Shown here piece after piece: positions 49,479 through 58,738 of a stretch of 64,000 nt of DNA. The notes below the pieces were generated by a model. The model did no database searches, had not been told where the DNA came from, and saw nothing but the letters and a program-made list of their open reading frames with translations. The translations under genes were made by a program, and so were the position numbers. Source of the stretch: DATARH01 sp036268075 (lineage in GTDB: Bacteria > Pseudomonadota > Alphaproteobacteria > ATCC43930 > CGMCC-115725); contig DATAUV010000140.1 in NCBI GenBank assembly GCA_036268075.1, forward strand, positions 1-64,000. The letters run 5' to 3'. Every line of letters starts with the position of its first letter. Within the stretch, counting starts at the first letter, position 1.

Positions 49479-51368
49479 ATGAATGCAAGCGTAGTGCTGA
49501 GCCATTTCGACCAGTACGTCCCAACGCTGCATCAAATCGCATCCCTAGCCGGCACAGTTCTCGCCTGTCTGATGATGACTTCGCTGGGTGCTGTGATCTT
49601 GGGAGACAGGGCATCCCCGGAAACGCGCCTGGTTGGCGGGTGGGGGGTGGTTTGTATCGTCTTGACTTTGTGGGGCGCCGCGACGCCGTGGTCGTTAAGG
49701 GTTCCGGTGACGGCGCTCGTCGTGCTGTCGGCGTTCGGCATAAGCCGCCTCGCGCGGCCACGCTCGGGCGTCCTTATCATGCTCGTGATTACGTTACCGC
49801 TGTGGCTGATCGTCGTGGCGATCAAGCCGTCGCAGATCGATACTTGGCTCAATCTCCTGCCCAATGCCGCTTATCTTTATGACCACGGCACATTTCCGGC
49901 CGATGGCCGGCCAGAAAGCTATTCATTTCTTCCCGGCGCTCCCTACAACACGCAGTTCGTCGCGCTCATCGTCTCCCTTTTTGCGGGCGGGCTCGCAGAA
50001 ACAGCCATGGGCCTCTTCAACACCGTGCTTCAATGCGCGGCGGCGTTGCTGTTCGCCAGGCTGGTCGGAGGCAACGGTCGCCACGAAAAGGCGCTATCGT
50101 GGTCGATTTGCGCGGCGGGATTTTTGTTCGCAGCCCCCCTCAATCCGGGTTTCATCCCGCGGGTGGATCTAGCGCCTTATGGTGCCGCTCCAATAGCTGT
50201 GACGCTCCTGTTCGCGGCCTGGGCCGGTGTCTCCCTTATCCAGCGCACAGCCGCCGGCGAGTCCGGTCGGATGGAGGCGCTCGCTCTGGCGCTAACCCTG
50301 GCGGCGATGATCAATATCAAGCAATCCGGAATCGGCTTGTTTTTGGCTTTCGATGTAAGCCTGGTCGTGATCGGCGGGCTGTATCCGTTTATGCGGCGAC
50401 GGCGGTGGGTCATCACGATCCTTCTGTGCAACGTGCCGGCGATCCTCGTTTATGCGGCATGGCGATGGTATGTCCTCTCGCATTTCACGGGGGGCGAACT
50501 CAAGCTGATGCCCATGTCGCAATGGCACGTTGTTCTCCTGCCGCAGATCATGGCAGCGGTTGCCTTCGCGATATTTGAGAAGCCTATCTATTTCACATCG
50601 GTCCTGCTCGTCTTTCTTGGGGCGGCGTTCTCCGTAAAACGCGGCAAATGGGACTCGACGAGCCTGACCCTCTGCCTCGCCGCGGGCACCGCGTTTCTGT
50701 TTAATGGCTTCATTATTTTTACATACGTCGCACACTTTCCCGCCAACTGGGCGCTCAATGCTCATTCTTATTTTCGCTATATGTCCGAAGTCTCCCTTCT
50801 CATTGTCGCGGCTCTAGTGCTGTGGGTGAAACCGCTTGTGGTAAACCGCCTGGAAGGACGTTCCGGCCAGTTTCGCAACGCACTTGCCGGCGCCAGCATC
50901 GTGCTTGCGCTCGCAGCACCAGTATTGTTTATTTACTACGTGCGATTTGATCTCGCACCGCCACAGCCGGCCCTGTGGAATCTCGGGAACTGGTTCCGCT
51001 ACTACGTCAAAGACGGTGAAAAACTGGCGCTGATCCTCCCGGGCGACGAGGATGACGCAGGCGGCAGCATGGTGCGCGGCATTCTGCTGTTTTCAGAGCC
51101 CCGCCGCTATGACCTGCGGTTTGTGACGGAAACTACACCGGTTCCGCAGGCGCTAGACGCTGCGGCCGCCTCAGGTTACGACACAGTGCTCGTAGGTTGC
51201 ACGGGCTTGCCGTCAGCGATACCGAATGCGCCGTCCGAAACGGCCGCGGCTCTGCACTTTGAGAATGGGTCTTGGCACTTGCTGTCGGTCTGGCGTTACC
51301 CGCCCGGCCTTGCTAGAAAGCACTGGACGGCCTTGCTGCCCCGCCCTTCGTTTTGCGGTGACAACTGA
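49479..51368 (+). CDS. Multi-pass membrane protein, GT-C glycosyltransferase-like
   Basis: A 629-residue inner-membrane protein with about 12 helices and a soluble C-terminal part of about 110 residues. The first extramembrane loop (PSQIDTWLNLLPNAAYLYDHGTF) carries acidic residues as in GT-C transferases that use lipid-linked sugars. This assignment is weak and rests on topology and on the neighbouring glycosyltransferase and O-antigen ligase-like genes. It starts the block and is less GC-rich than the flanks. Confidence 0.6.
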   Translation: MNASVVLSHFDQYVPTLHQIASLAGTVLACLMMTSLGAVILGDRASPETRLVGGWGVVCIVLTLWGAATPWSLRVPVTALVVLSAFGISRLARPRSGVLIMLVITLPLWLIVVAIKPSQIDTWLNLLPNAAYLYDHGTFPADGRPESYSFLPGAPYNTQFVALIVSLFAGGLAETAMGLFNTVLQCAAALLFARLVGGNGRHEKALSWSICAAGFLFAAPLNPGFIPRVDLAPYGAAPIAVTLLFAAWAGVSLIQRTAAGESGRMEALALALTLAAMINIKQSGIGLFLAFDVSLVVIGGLYPFMRRRRWVITILLCNVPAILVYAAWRWYVLSHFTGGELKLMPMSQWHVVLLPQIMAAVAFAIFEKPIYFTSVLLVFLGAAFSVKRGKWDSTSLTLCLAAGTAFLFNGFIIFTYVAHFPANWALNAHSYFRYMSEVSLLIVAALVLWVKPLVVNRLEGRSGQFRNALAGASIVLALAAPVLFIYYVRFDLAPPQPALWNLGNWFRYYVKDGEKLALILPGDEDDAGGSMVRGILLFSEPRRYDLRFVTETTPVPQALDAAAASGYDTVLVGCTGLPSAIPNAPSETAAALHFENGSWHLLSVWRYPPGLARKHWTALLPRPSFCGDN

Positions 51369-51385
51369 AGGACGATAAACGCCAG

Positions 51386-52471
51386 ATGGCAAAAATTCTT
51401 CACGTCGCCGGTTTCAGTCTCAAGCCGAAAGGGGGCGCGTTTTTACATAGTGTGGCTTTAAAACTATCGAACGGCTTTATCCGAAATGGACATTCAGTAA
51501 TCAATTTCTCCGATCGCGATGTAGCGCGCGCATCGGCGCTGCTGGGCCATCGCAAGTTTGGCGTCGGCGGAGCAAATAAGGCCTTGCTGGAGCTGTGCCG
51601 TCATATGGAGCCTGATCTTCTCGTTTTCGGCCATGCCGACATCATCCGAGCCGAAACCATCCTGAGCATCCGCGCTCTCCTGCCGGATTGCCGCGTGGTG
51701 CAGTGGAACGTCGACCCGCTGTTTGAAGAAGACAATCTGACCCGCATCTCGCGCAAGATCGAGGTCGTCGATGCAACGCTGGTGTCGACCGCGGGGGCGC
51801 TGCCAACAAGGCTGTACAGGCCTGGAAAGCCCGTCGCATTCCTGCCAAACCCGGTCGACTTCTCCATTGAATCCGGATGCAGCCATCAACGCGCCGACCT
51901 GCCTTACGATCTGTTCTATGCGTGCGGCGGAGAGCATATTCCGCGTCACGTCTGCGGCGCATGGTGGAAAGCAGAAGACTTGATCGGGCATATCGAGACG
52001 GCAGTGCCGGGTTTGCGTACCGTGCTTGGCGGTATCCGTGGTGCGCCGATCCTGATCGGTGCGAGCTATCAGAAAATACTTGCGTCGGTTGCCTTGGGTC
52101 TGAATATCAGCCGCCGGAACGACAGATTTCTCTATTCTTCCGATCGCCTCGCGCAGATGACCGGCAATGGGTTGGCGATCCTGATCGACCGGGCGACCGG
52201 CTATGATCACCTTTTTGGTGAAGACGAATTCGCCTTCTTCTCGACCGTTGAGGAGCTTACGGAGCAGGTTCGCCGCTTGACCCAGGATGCCCCGCTGAGA
52301 CAGAGAATCGCCGGCGCGGGCAGGAGTCGGTACTACGCACTCTTTAACGAGGGCATCGTCGCGAAATATGTCGTCGACCTCGCATTCGGCCGCTTGGTTG
52401 AGACCGATTATCCGTGGCCGACTGTTCTCCCCTATGAGTCTCCCAATGCTGCGCCGGCGTCGCACGATTGA
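51386..52471 (+). CDS. Glycosyltransferase, CgeB/YkvP-like (GT-B fold)
   Basis: A 361-residue protein starting MAKILHVAGFSLKPKGGAFL. The GT-B pattern is visible: an N-terminal Rossmann lobe, RVVQWNVDPLFEEDNL, then LPNPVDFSIE and a C-terminal nucleotide-sugar lobe with GIRGAPILIGASYQKILASV and NISRRNDRF. The segment FFSTVEELTEQVRRLTQD before the end resembles CgeB family tails. It probably adds a sugar to a surface polysaccharide. GAAGGA lies upstream. It sits between two membrane proteins of the same pathway. Confidence 0.75.
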   Translation: MAKILHVAGFSLKPKGGAFLHSVALKLSNGFIRNGHSVINFSDRDVARASALLGHRKFGVGGANKALLELCRHMEPDLLVFGHADIIRAETILSIRALLPDCRVVQWNVDPLFEEDNLTRISRKIEVVDATLVSTAGALPTRLYRPGKPVAFLPNPVDFSIESGCSHQRADLPYDLFYACGGEHIPRHVCGAWWKAEDLIGHIETAVPGLRTVLGGIRGAPILIGASYQKILASVALGLNISRRNDRFLYSSDRLAQMTGNGLAILIDRATGYDHLFGEDEFAFFSTVEELTEQVRRLTQDAPLRQRIAGAGRSRYYALFNEGIVAKYVVDLAFGRLVETDYPWPTVLPYESPNAAPASHD

Positions 52472-52481
52472 AGGTCGGGCA

Positions 52482-53741
52482 ATGAGTGGATGGGCTGAAG
52501 GTTTTTTCGGCATCAAGGGCGTTAAGATTCTTCCGGCAACGCTCTTGGTATGTCTCGCCGCAGCGTTTGTGTTGCGGCCGATGCCGGTATGGGCGCTCAC
52601 ATTTTACGCTGGTGTGGTTCCCGCGACCGTTTATCGGCTTTGGCGCGGCGCCAATTTCCCGTGGCGCGATCCGCGTGTTCTTCTGATCGGGTTGTTAGTA
52701 CTCTGGTCTGGTCTTACGTTGCTGTGGGGCATAAATCCCGGTGGAGGGCGTGTCGAAAAATTTGCGCTTGCCGCCGTCTGTACAACATTGTTTTTCATAG
52801 CGTTGGTCGTCTCCACTCGCGAAGTACCGGAGATGATCCGTTACTGCATGACGGTGATTATCGTCGTATCCGCATGTAATGCGGCATTATCTATTATACT
52901 GTTTTTCGGCCAATATATACCTTATTTACCCCCGGCCGGCGCGCGGCTCAATGGGTGGGCGGAAACATATAATTCTATACTCGGTGCTCTTGTTATTAGC
53001 ATAGGTTATTTAGCGGCTCTTGATCGCCTAATTCGTGAACGGCGCAATAGATTCGCCAATTGTTTGTCAGCGATCCTATGTTTCACTTTCGTCGCGTTGA
53101 CCGGTAGCCGCGGCCCCCTACTCTCTCTACTCGCCGCGACAGTCGTTCTTATGTGGGGGTCCGTGAGCCGTTTCATCACCACACTGGTCATCCTGGCAAT
53201 GGCCGGGGCCACGTTGGGGGTATCGGCGCCGTCGTTTGTGCAGGATCTATTGAGCCGCCCGTCGCATCGCGTTCCAATCTGGGAGTTCACGCTGGGCCGG
53301 ATCGCCGAGCATCCTTGGATCGGACATGGTCTTGCCGCGTATCTTGGAATGTCGGCGGAGTTCACGTTTCCCCACAGTCTGTACCTCTCCGCGCTCTTTT
53401 ACGGTGGCTTGGTCGGATTTTTTCTGCTTACGGCCGTGATCCTGCAGGTAACGTGGGGATTGCTCAAGCTTACGAGAGCATCAGGGCAGCCGTTGCTCCT
53501 TGCGCTATGGATGTCAGCGCTATGCGGTGGGCTGACTGACTTGGGACAGGTTACCGAAGGACCCAGCGAGTTGTGGCTGGTGTTTTGGCTTCCATTGTCG
53601 CTCTCCTGTGCCGTTCTGTCGGGCGCGGCATATGAGCCGCGAGTTGCTTATTATTGTTCGGCCCGGCTACGCGGGAACTCGGCGCGCGTCGGCGCTCGGA
53701 GCGAGCCAGGTAAGGGTCGTGCATCCGCAGAACTCGGTTGA
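52482..53741 (+). CDS. O-antigen ligase/polymerase-like membrane protein
   Basis: A 419-residue inner-membrane protein with about 11 helices. The Wzy/WaaL-type region is ARLNGWAETYNSILGALVIS, VALTGSRGPLLSLLAA and the long periplasmic-loop segment HPWIGHGLAAYLGMSAEF, which carries a conserved H and R pattern. It ligates or polymerises polysaccharide units in the periplasm. The ATG at 52482 is chosen because GAAGG is about seven bases upstream; an upstream in-frame start would overlap the previous gene. GC is low for the window. The C-terminal ~30 residues run into the next gene's leader and may be unconstrained. Confidence 0.8.
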   Translation: MSGWAEGFFGIKGVKILPATLLVCLAAAFVLRPMPVWALTFYAGVVPATVYRLWRGANFPWRDPRVLLIGLLVLWSGLTLLWGINPGGGRVEKFALAAVCTTLFFIALVVSTREVPEMIRYCMTVIIVVSACNAALSIILFFGQYIPYLPPAGARLNGWAETYNSILGALVISIGYLAALDRLIRERRNRFANCLSAILCFTFVALTGSRGPLLSLLAATVVLMWGSVSRFITTLVILAMAGATLGVSAPSFVQDLLSRPSHRVPIWEFTLGRIAEHPWIGHGLAAYLGMSAEFTFPHSLYLSALFYGGLVGFFLLTAVILQVTWGLLKLTRASGQPLLLALWMSALCGGLTDLGQVTEGPSELWLVFWLPLSLSCAVLSGAAYEPRVAYYCSARLRGNSARVGARSEPGKGRASAELG

Positions 53742-53772
53742 GTTGGTCCTTCACCGGGCGCATCCTCCGCCG

Positions 53773-54966
53773 ATGCAGAACCGCCGCGCCATCCCGAGCC
53801 CCCAGGAGCTGATCGATCGGGCCCGCTCGCTGGTGCCGGAGATCCGGTCGCTCGCGCAGGAGACCGAGAAGAACCGCAACGTCTTCCCGCACATCATCCA
53901 GAAAATCCGCGACGCCGAGCTGCTGCGCACTTGCCGGCCGAAAATGTTCGGCGGGTTCGAGCATGACGGCGAGGTGGCGCTGAGGATCGCGCTGGCGATC
54001 TCGGCCGCCTGCGCCTCGACCGGATGGACGGTGAACGGCGCGGTGTCGAACGGGCTGTCGCTGAGTCACTGGTCGATCGAGGCGCAGCGCGAGATCTGGG
54101 AGGGCGATGCCGACGCCTTCACCTTCGCCTGCTTTGCCCCGACCGGAACCGCGATCCCGGTCGATGGCGGTTATCGCCTCAGTGGGAAATGGGCCTTCGC
54201 CAGCGGCTGCGACGCGTCGAGCTGGGGCAAGCTCGGGGCGATGATCCAGTCGCCCGGACAGCCGCCCGAGGGCGCGTTCTTTCTGCTGCCGGTCGGCGAT
54301 CTAGAGATTATCGACACCTGGTTCGTCGCCGGCCTCTGCGGCACCGGCAGCAAGGATATCGTCGTCGACGATGTGTTCGTGCCCTCGCACCGGGTGCTGA
54401 AGTTCAGCGACACCAGGGCAGGCAGCTCACCCGGCGCGCGGCACCACGACAACCCGATCTACCGCATTCCGCTGTTGATGCTGGGAGCGTCGATGCTGGC
54501 GTCGACCGCGATCGGTGCGGCGAGGGGGGCGGTCGAGGCCTATCTGGACCGGACCGTCGGCCGGACGACGCGCGGCGCGCTCGCCGGCGGCGGGCTCCGG
54601 ATGACCGAGTTCGCCACCATTCAGCTTCGTTTCGCCGAGGCGACAGCCGCGTCGGAAGCGGCCGAGCTCATTCTCCTCAACGACATGCAGGAGACGATGC
54701 GGAAATTGCGCGGCGGCGATGAATTGACCGTCGCCGACCGCATCCGTGCCCGCCGCAATCAGGCCTATGTGACCCGGCTCGCGGTGCAGGCGGTCGAGGC
54801 GCTGAATGCCTCGACCGGCGGGTACGGCCTCCATCTCGAAAACCCGGTCCAGCGCGCGTGGCGCGACGTGAACGCGGTCGCCCGCCACGTCAGCCTCAAC
54901 TGGGACGCGGTCGGTACGATGTACGGACAGCACGCCTTCGGCCTCGAGCCGAGGGGACAATATTAG
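53773..54966 (+). CDS. Acyl-CoA dehydrogenase-fold flavin monooxygenase
   Basis: A 397-residue protein with the acyl-CoA dehydrogenase fold. It lacks the catalytic glutamate pattern of dehydrogenases and resembles HsaA/group-D flavin-dependent monooxygenases that hydroxylate phenols with FMNH2 from a partner reductase. Segments are RDAELLRTCRPKMFGGFE, GYRLSGKWAFASGCDASSWG and AYVTRLAVQAVEALNASTGG. The ATG at 53773 is chosen over upstream ATGs that lie in the previous gene. It is upstream of a LigB-type dioxygenase, which fits an aromatic ring-hydroxylation then cleavage pathway. Confidence 0.8.
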   Translation: MQNRRAIPSPQELIDRARSLVPEIRSLAQETEKNRNVFPHIIQKIRDAELLRTCRPKMFGGFEHDGEVALRIALAISAACASTGWTVNGAVSNGLSLSHWSIEAQREIWEGDADAFTFACFAPTGTAIPVDGGYRLSGKWAFASGCDASSWGKLGAMIQSPGQPPEGAFFLLPVGDLEIIDTWFVAGLCGTGSKDIVVDDVFVPSHRVLKFSDTRAGSSPGARHHDNPIYRIPLLMLGASMLASTAIGAARGAVEAYLDRTVGRTTRGALAGGGLRMTEFATIQLRFAEATAASEAAELILLNDMQETMRKLRGGDELTVADRIRARRNQAYVTRLAVQAVEALNASTGGYGLHLENPVQRAWRDVNAVARHVSLNWDAVGTMYGQHAFGLEPRGQY

Positions 54967-54970
54967 GTTT

Positions 54971-55107
54971 GAACCACGGAGGTGCGCGGAGCGCGAAAAA
55001 GTATTCCACCACAGAGGCAGTGAGGCAGGGAGACGCCGCGGCACTGTACCTCGCCGCCTCACTGCCTCCGTGGTGGATTCCTGCGCTTCGCGCTTTTATC
55101 CGTGGTA
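54971..55107. repeat. Dispersed inverted repeat, family D
   Basis: An outer pair CCACGGAGGTGCGCGGAGCG and CGCTTCGCGCTTTTATCCGTGG encloses an inner pair TATTCCACCACAGAGGCAGT and ACTGCCTCCGTGGTGGATTC. The element fills the gap between the monooxygenase stop and the LigB-type start, and may form a long double hairpin. Confidence 0.75.
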
Positions 55108-55138
55108 ACTGAAACTCGTTCTCGGGAGGAACCGGAAG

Positions 55139-56203
55139 ATGGCGGAAATCCTAGGTCTCGGCGTCACCCACTGGCCGACACTGTGCCTTCCCAATGACGG
55201 GCTGACCGGCGTCTTCAAGCGCACGCTGGAGGCGCCCAATGTCGCCGCCGCGCGCAAGGACCCGCGCAACTGGCCGGCGGAGCTGATCGCCGAACTCGGC
55301 AACGACGACGGGCTCTCCGCCGCGAACCGCTGCGGCGAGCGGTTCGGTAACGATTTCCGCGCGATCCGCAAAATCCTCGACGATTTCAACCCGGATTTCG
55401 TCCTCGTCTGGGGCGACGACCAATACGAGAACTTCAAGGAAGACATCGTCCCGGCCTTTTGCGTCGCCGGCTACGACGACAATTTCGACCTGCAACCCTG
55501 GCACAACGGAAACGGCGGCAAGCCGAACCGCTGGGACGAGCCGGGCGACTGGAAGCTGAAGGTCAAGGGCCATCGCGAGGCGGCGAAATACCTGACCACC
55601 GGGCTGATCGAGGCCGGGATCGACATGGCTTATGCGTACAAGCCGCTGCACCACCCGATGGCGCATGCCTTTACCAATACGTTCCTTTACCTCGATTGGG
55701 ACCGGAAGGGTTTTCCCTACCCGGTGATCCCGTTTGCGGTGAATTGCTACGGCCGCAACCTGCTCTACGCCAAGGGCGGGCTCGGTCATCTGTTCGCACC
55801 GCCGCGTCCGGCCGACGAGGGCGAAGACCCGTCGTCGCCGCATCCGTGGCGTTGCATGGAGGTCGGCGCCGCGGTCGCCGAGGTGCTGGCGAAATCACCA
55901 TATCGGGTCGCGCTGATCGCCTCGTCGAGTTGGTCGCACGCGTTCCTGTCGCCAAGGAACGGCTATCTGTGGCCCGACCACGAAGGCGACCGCATCCTGT
56001 TCGACGCCGTCAGCCGCGCCGATTACGGCACCTGGAAAAAGCGCACCCTCGCCGAGATGGAATTCTCCGGCCAGCACGAGATGCTGAACTGGATGTGCCT
56101 GATCGGCGCGATGGAAGCGCTCGATAAGAAGCCGGTGATCCAGGACTACATGGAAACCCACATCCTCGCGTCGGATAAGTGCTTCCTGTCGTTCCCGGCT
56201 TGA
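55139..56203 (+). CDS. LigB-type class III extradiol ring-cleavage dioxygenase
   Basis: A 354-residue enzyme of the class III extradiol dioxygenase superfamily (catalytic subunit B), which cleaves catecholic rings using Fe(II). An expected iron histidine is H11 in GLGVTHWPTLC; a second region is PFAVNCYGRNLLYA, and EGDRILFDAVSRADY near the C-terminus. The substrate is probably a catechol derived from the adjacent monooxygenase. No LigA-like small subunit is adjacent. CGGGAGG lies just upstream of the start. A family-A repeat follows. Confidence 0.82.
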   Translation: MAEILGLGVTHWPTLCLPNDGLTGVFKRTLEAPNVAAARKDPRNWPAELIAELGNDDGLSAANRCGERFGNDFRAIRKILDDFNPDFVLVWGDDQYENFKEDIVPAFCVAGYDDNFDLQPWHNGNGGKPNRWDEPGDWKLKVKGHREAAKYLTTGLIEAGIDMAYAYKPLHHPMAHAFTNTFLYLDWDRKGFPYPVIPFAVNCYGRNLLYAKGGLGHLFAPPRPADEGEDPSSPHPWRCMEVGAAVAEVLAKSPYRVALIASSSWSHAFLSPRNGYLWPDHEGDRILFDAVSRADYGTWKKRTLAEMEFSGQHEMLNWMCLIGAMEALDKKPVIQDYMETHILASDKCFLSFPA

Positions 56204-56212
56204 CTAAAACTC

Positions 56213-56286
56213 GATGGGCTTCGCTGCGCTCAGCCCATCCTACGGCACTGAATTCGTAGGATGGGCTGAGCAACGCGAAGCCCATC
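56213..56286. repeat. Dispersed inverted repeat, family A copy 6
   Basis: GATGGGCTTCGCTGCGCTCA through CCCATCCTACGG pairs with TTCGTAGGATGGGCTGAGCA through GCCCATC. It lies between the convergent ring-cleavage and GNAT genes; the GNAT stop codon touches its right end. Confidence 0.85.
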
Positions 56287-57064
56287 AATGCGCCGGCGCT
56301 CGGCGATAATGATACCGGTAAACCTCGTTCCCGAGCCCGATCTGCTCGTAGAGCGCCCGCGCTGGCGTGTTCTCGGCGACCACCTGAAGGCAGGCGCCTG
56401 TGGCGCCCTGCGCCTTGGCCCAGCCGGCGAGCGTGGTGACGATGTTGCGGGCGTGGCCGCGGCGGCGCTGGCGCGAATCGGTGACGACCGACTCGTAGCA
56501 TAAGAGCCCGTTATGAATGACCCCGTAGGCGAGGGCGACGAGTTTGCCATCCTCGCCAGAGATCGCCGCGAACGCCGCCGGCACCGAGATCGCCCCGATG
56601 ATGCGGCGATAGGTATGCGCCTCTTCAGGCTTGTGCCCTTGCAGCGCCGACATTGCCTGGAACCACTGCCGGTCGGCCCGCGCCAATAGCGTCACCGAGG
56701 GGTCTTCCGACGCGTCGAGCCCGGCCATGTCGCCGTGGAGGACGCAAGTTTCCCCCTCGGCCGCAAAGCCCGCCTTGTCGAGCGCCTTGTCGGCCGCCGG
56801 GGCCGCAATCGACGGCACACGAAAGATCGCGGGCCGGTCGTGGCGCCGGTAGAACGCGGCGGCCTCGGCGATCACCGCGTCGCCGATCGTCGATCCCGCC
56901 GATAGCGGGTTGGCGGAATTGTTGCGCCGGCTCAGCCCTTCGCTGAACCGCACCAGCCACCCGTCGAGCACGATCTCGCGCAGCGCCGGCCAGGCGTTGA
57001 GGCAGGTTTCCTCGATCCGCCAGACGAGCGCGGCGGCGGCGATGTCCTGTGGCATTTTTCCCAT
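56285..57064 (-). CDS. GNAT family N-acetyltransferase
   Basis: An acetyl-CoA-dependent acetyltransferase. The family's start is WRIEETCLNAWPALREIV, and the acetyl-CoA loop is RQRRRGHARNIVTTLAGWAK near the C-terminus, followed by AENTPARALYEQIGLGNEV. Several ATGs are possible (57148, 57109, 57064, 57055). 57064 is chosen because the family normally starts shortly before WRIEET and GGAAAG lies nearby; this is uncertain by up to 28 residues. The substrate is not predictable. Confidence 0.8.
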   Translation of the reverse strand: MGKMPQDIAAAALVWRIEETCLNAWPALREIVLDGWLVRFSEGLSRRNNSANPLSAGSTIGDAVIAEAAAFYRRHDRPAIFRVPSIAAPAADKALDKAGFAAEGETCVLHGDMAGLDASEDPSVTLLARADRQWFQAMSALQGHKPEEAHTYRRIIGAISVPAAFAAISGEDGKLVALAYGVIHNGLLCYESVVTDSRQRRRGHARNIVTTLAGWAKAQGATGACLQVVAENTPARALYEQIGLGNEVYRYHYRRAPAH

Positions 57065-57186
57065 GCTTTCCGAGCGATACGCGACAAATTGGCGCAGCTT
57101 ATCCGACATCACTATAGTCAGTTCGCGCGAAAAAAAGCGGCCCGTCAACGAGCGGGCGAGCGATCACGAACGGGAAGGAAACGCAG

Positions 57187-58563
57187 ATGAGTCATCTCAC
57201 CAGGCGCGCGGTGCTGCGCGGATCATTGGGGCTGGCGTCGGCGGCCCTGGCGCGACCCCATATCGCCAACGCGGCGGCCACGACCGCCACATTGTGGTGG
57301 GCCCAGGGGTTTGTTCCCGAGGAAGACGCGACGATACGCAAGATTATCGGCGAATATGAAAAGGCCAGCGGCAACACGATCGACCTGACGATCACGCCGT
57401 TCGCGCCGCTGCGGCAAAAGATCATCTCGGCGATTACCAGTGGCGACGTGCCCGACGCGGTCACGATCACGCCGACCGAGGCGGCGGCACTACAGGCCTG
57501 GCAGGGCAATCTTGTCGACGTCACCGATGTTGTCGAAACGCAGAAGGCGAAAATGCACCCAACCGTCATCGCCAATGCCTTCTGCTACGACGGCGTCAAA
57601 AAGGAACGCAGCTTTTATTGCGTCCCGCACGCCATCGCGGTCACGCCGTTCCACGTCTGGGGATCGCTGATCGAAAAGGCCGGGTACAAGATCTCGGACA
57701 TTCCCAAGACCTGGGATGCGTTCATCGACTTCTTCGTGCCGGTGCAGGCGAAGCTCCAGGAAATGGGGATGCGCCACACCTATGCCGCCGGGTTTGTCGT
57801 CAGCACGATCGGCAACGACCCCAACAACACGCTGGCGCAATTCCTGATCGCCTATGGCGGGGCCGACATCGTCACCCCCGACGGCAAGCTCCACACCCGT
57901 GAGCCGAAGATTCAAGAAGCGGTCGTCAAGATGCTCGATAAACTCACCAGCATGTACAAGAAGGGCAATATCCCGCCCGGTTCGATCAACTGGAACGACG
58001 CCGACGACAACAACGCGTTTCACTCAAAGCTGTGCGTGATGGATTTCGACGGCACGCTGTCGACCGAGCTGGCGATGCTCGACACGCAAAAGGACGAGTA
58101 TAACGAGGTGCTGACGATCCCGCCGCCGCTCGACAACGCCGGCAACAAGATGGTCAGTCAGCTTGTCGTCGCCGGGATGATGATCCCCAAGGGCGCGAAA
58201 AACGTCACCGCCGCCAAGGACTTCAACAAGTACCTGATCACCCCGGAAGTCCACGCCGAGCATATGAAGGGCGCGCTCGGCCGCTTCGTGCCGATCTATC
58301 CGGAAATTGTCAAAAACGACTCGTGGTGGACCGACCCAAAGCGCGATCCCCACCTTCCGCCTTACGTCGCGCAAGCGATCGACAGCCCGACCAAGCCCGA
58401 TTATTTCGCCTACAACCCCGCCTGGGCCCAAGTGCGCGCCGAGCATCCGTTCAACGTCGCCTTCCACGAGATCGTCGCCGACGGCAAGCCGGTGAAGGAA
58501 GCCGCGGACAAGGCGCTGAAGCGGGTCGAGGAGATCTTCGCAAAGTATCAGATCGGAGCCTGA
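57187..58563 (+). CDS. ABC importer substrate-binding protein, Tat-exported, orphan
   Basis: An extracellular solute-binding protein (family 1) of 458 residues. The signal is twin-arginine (TRRAVLRGSLGLASAALA). The mature protein has the two-lobed sugar-binding pattern: ITSGDVPDAVTITPTEAAA, SWWTDPKRDPHLPPY and ISDIPKTWDAFIDFF. No permease or ATPase lies nearby; the nearest is the importer at 14460-16171, far away. It may borrow membrane subunits from another system. It resembles the binding protein at 16175-17524 only at family level. Confidence 0.88.
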   Translation: MSHLTRRAVLRGSLGLASAALARPHIANAAATTATLWWAQGFVPEEDATIRKIIGEYEKASGNTIDLTITPFAPLRQKIISAITSGDVPDAVTITPTEAAALQAWQGNLVDVTDVVETQKAKMHPTVIANAFCYDGVKKERSFYCVPHAIAVTPFHVWGSLIEKAGYKISDIPKTWDAFIDFFVPVQAKLQEMGMRHTYAAGFVVSTIGNDPNNTLAQFLIAYGGADIVTPDGKLHTREPKIQEAVVKMLDKLTSMYKKGNIPPGSINWNDADDNNAFHSKLCVMDFDGTLSTELAMLDTQKDEYNEVLTIPPPLDNAGNKMVSQLVVAGMMIPKGAKNVTAAKDFNKYLITPEVHAEHMKGALGRFVPIYPEIVKNDSWWTDPKRDPHLPPYVAQAIDSPTKPDYFAYNPAWAQVRAEHPFNVAFHEIVADGKPVKEAADKALKRVEEIFAKYQIGA

Positions 58564-58583
58564 GCCCCCCGCGCTGCGTGCGG

Positions 58584-58710
58584 CCCTCACCCGTCTCGCT
58601 GCGCGAGCCACCCTCTCCCGCAATGCGGGCGAGGGGATATCGGTCCTACCCTCGCCCGCACTGCGGGAGAGGGGGGACCCGGTGCGTGAGCGCCAGGGTG
58701 GGTGAGGGCG
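58584..58710. repeat. Dispersed inverted repeat, family C copy 2
   Basis: CCCTCACCCGTCTCGCTGCG and CTCTCCCGCAATGCGGGCGA at the left pair with TACCCTCGCCCGCACTGCGG and GGTGGGTGAGGG at the right. It lies between the convergent binding-protein and DUF35 genes. Confidence 0.75.
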
Positions 58711-58738
58711 GCGAGCGAAGTGAGCCTCGGCGGCGCCG

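Noticed and set aside
49224..49482. Small frames after the molybdopterin gene
   Set aside because: No ribosome site, no homology and low-complexity arginine-rich composition.
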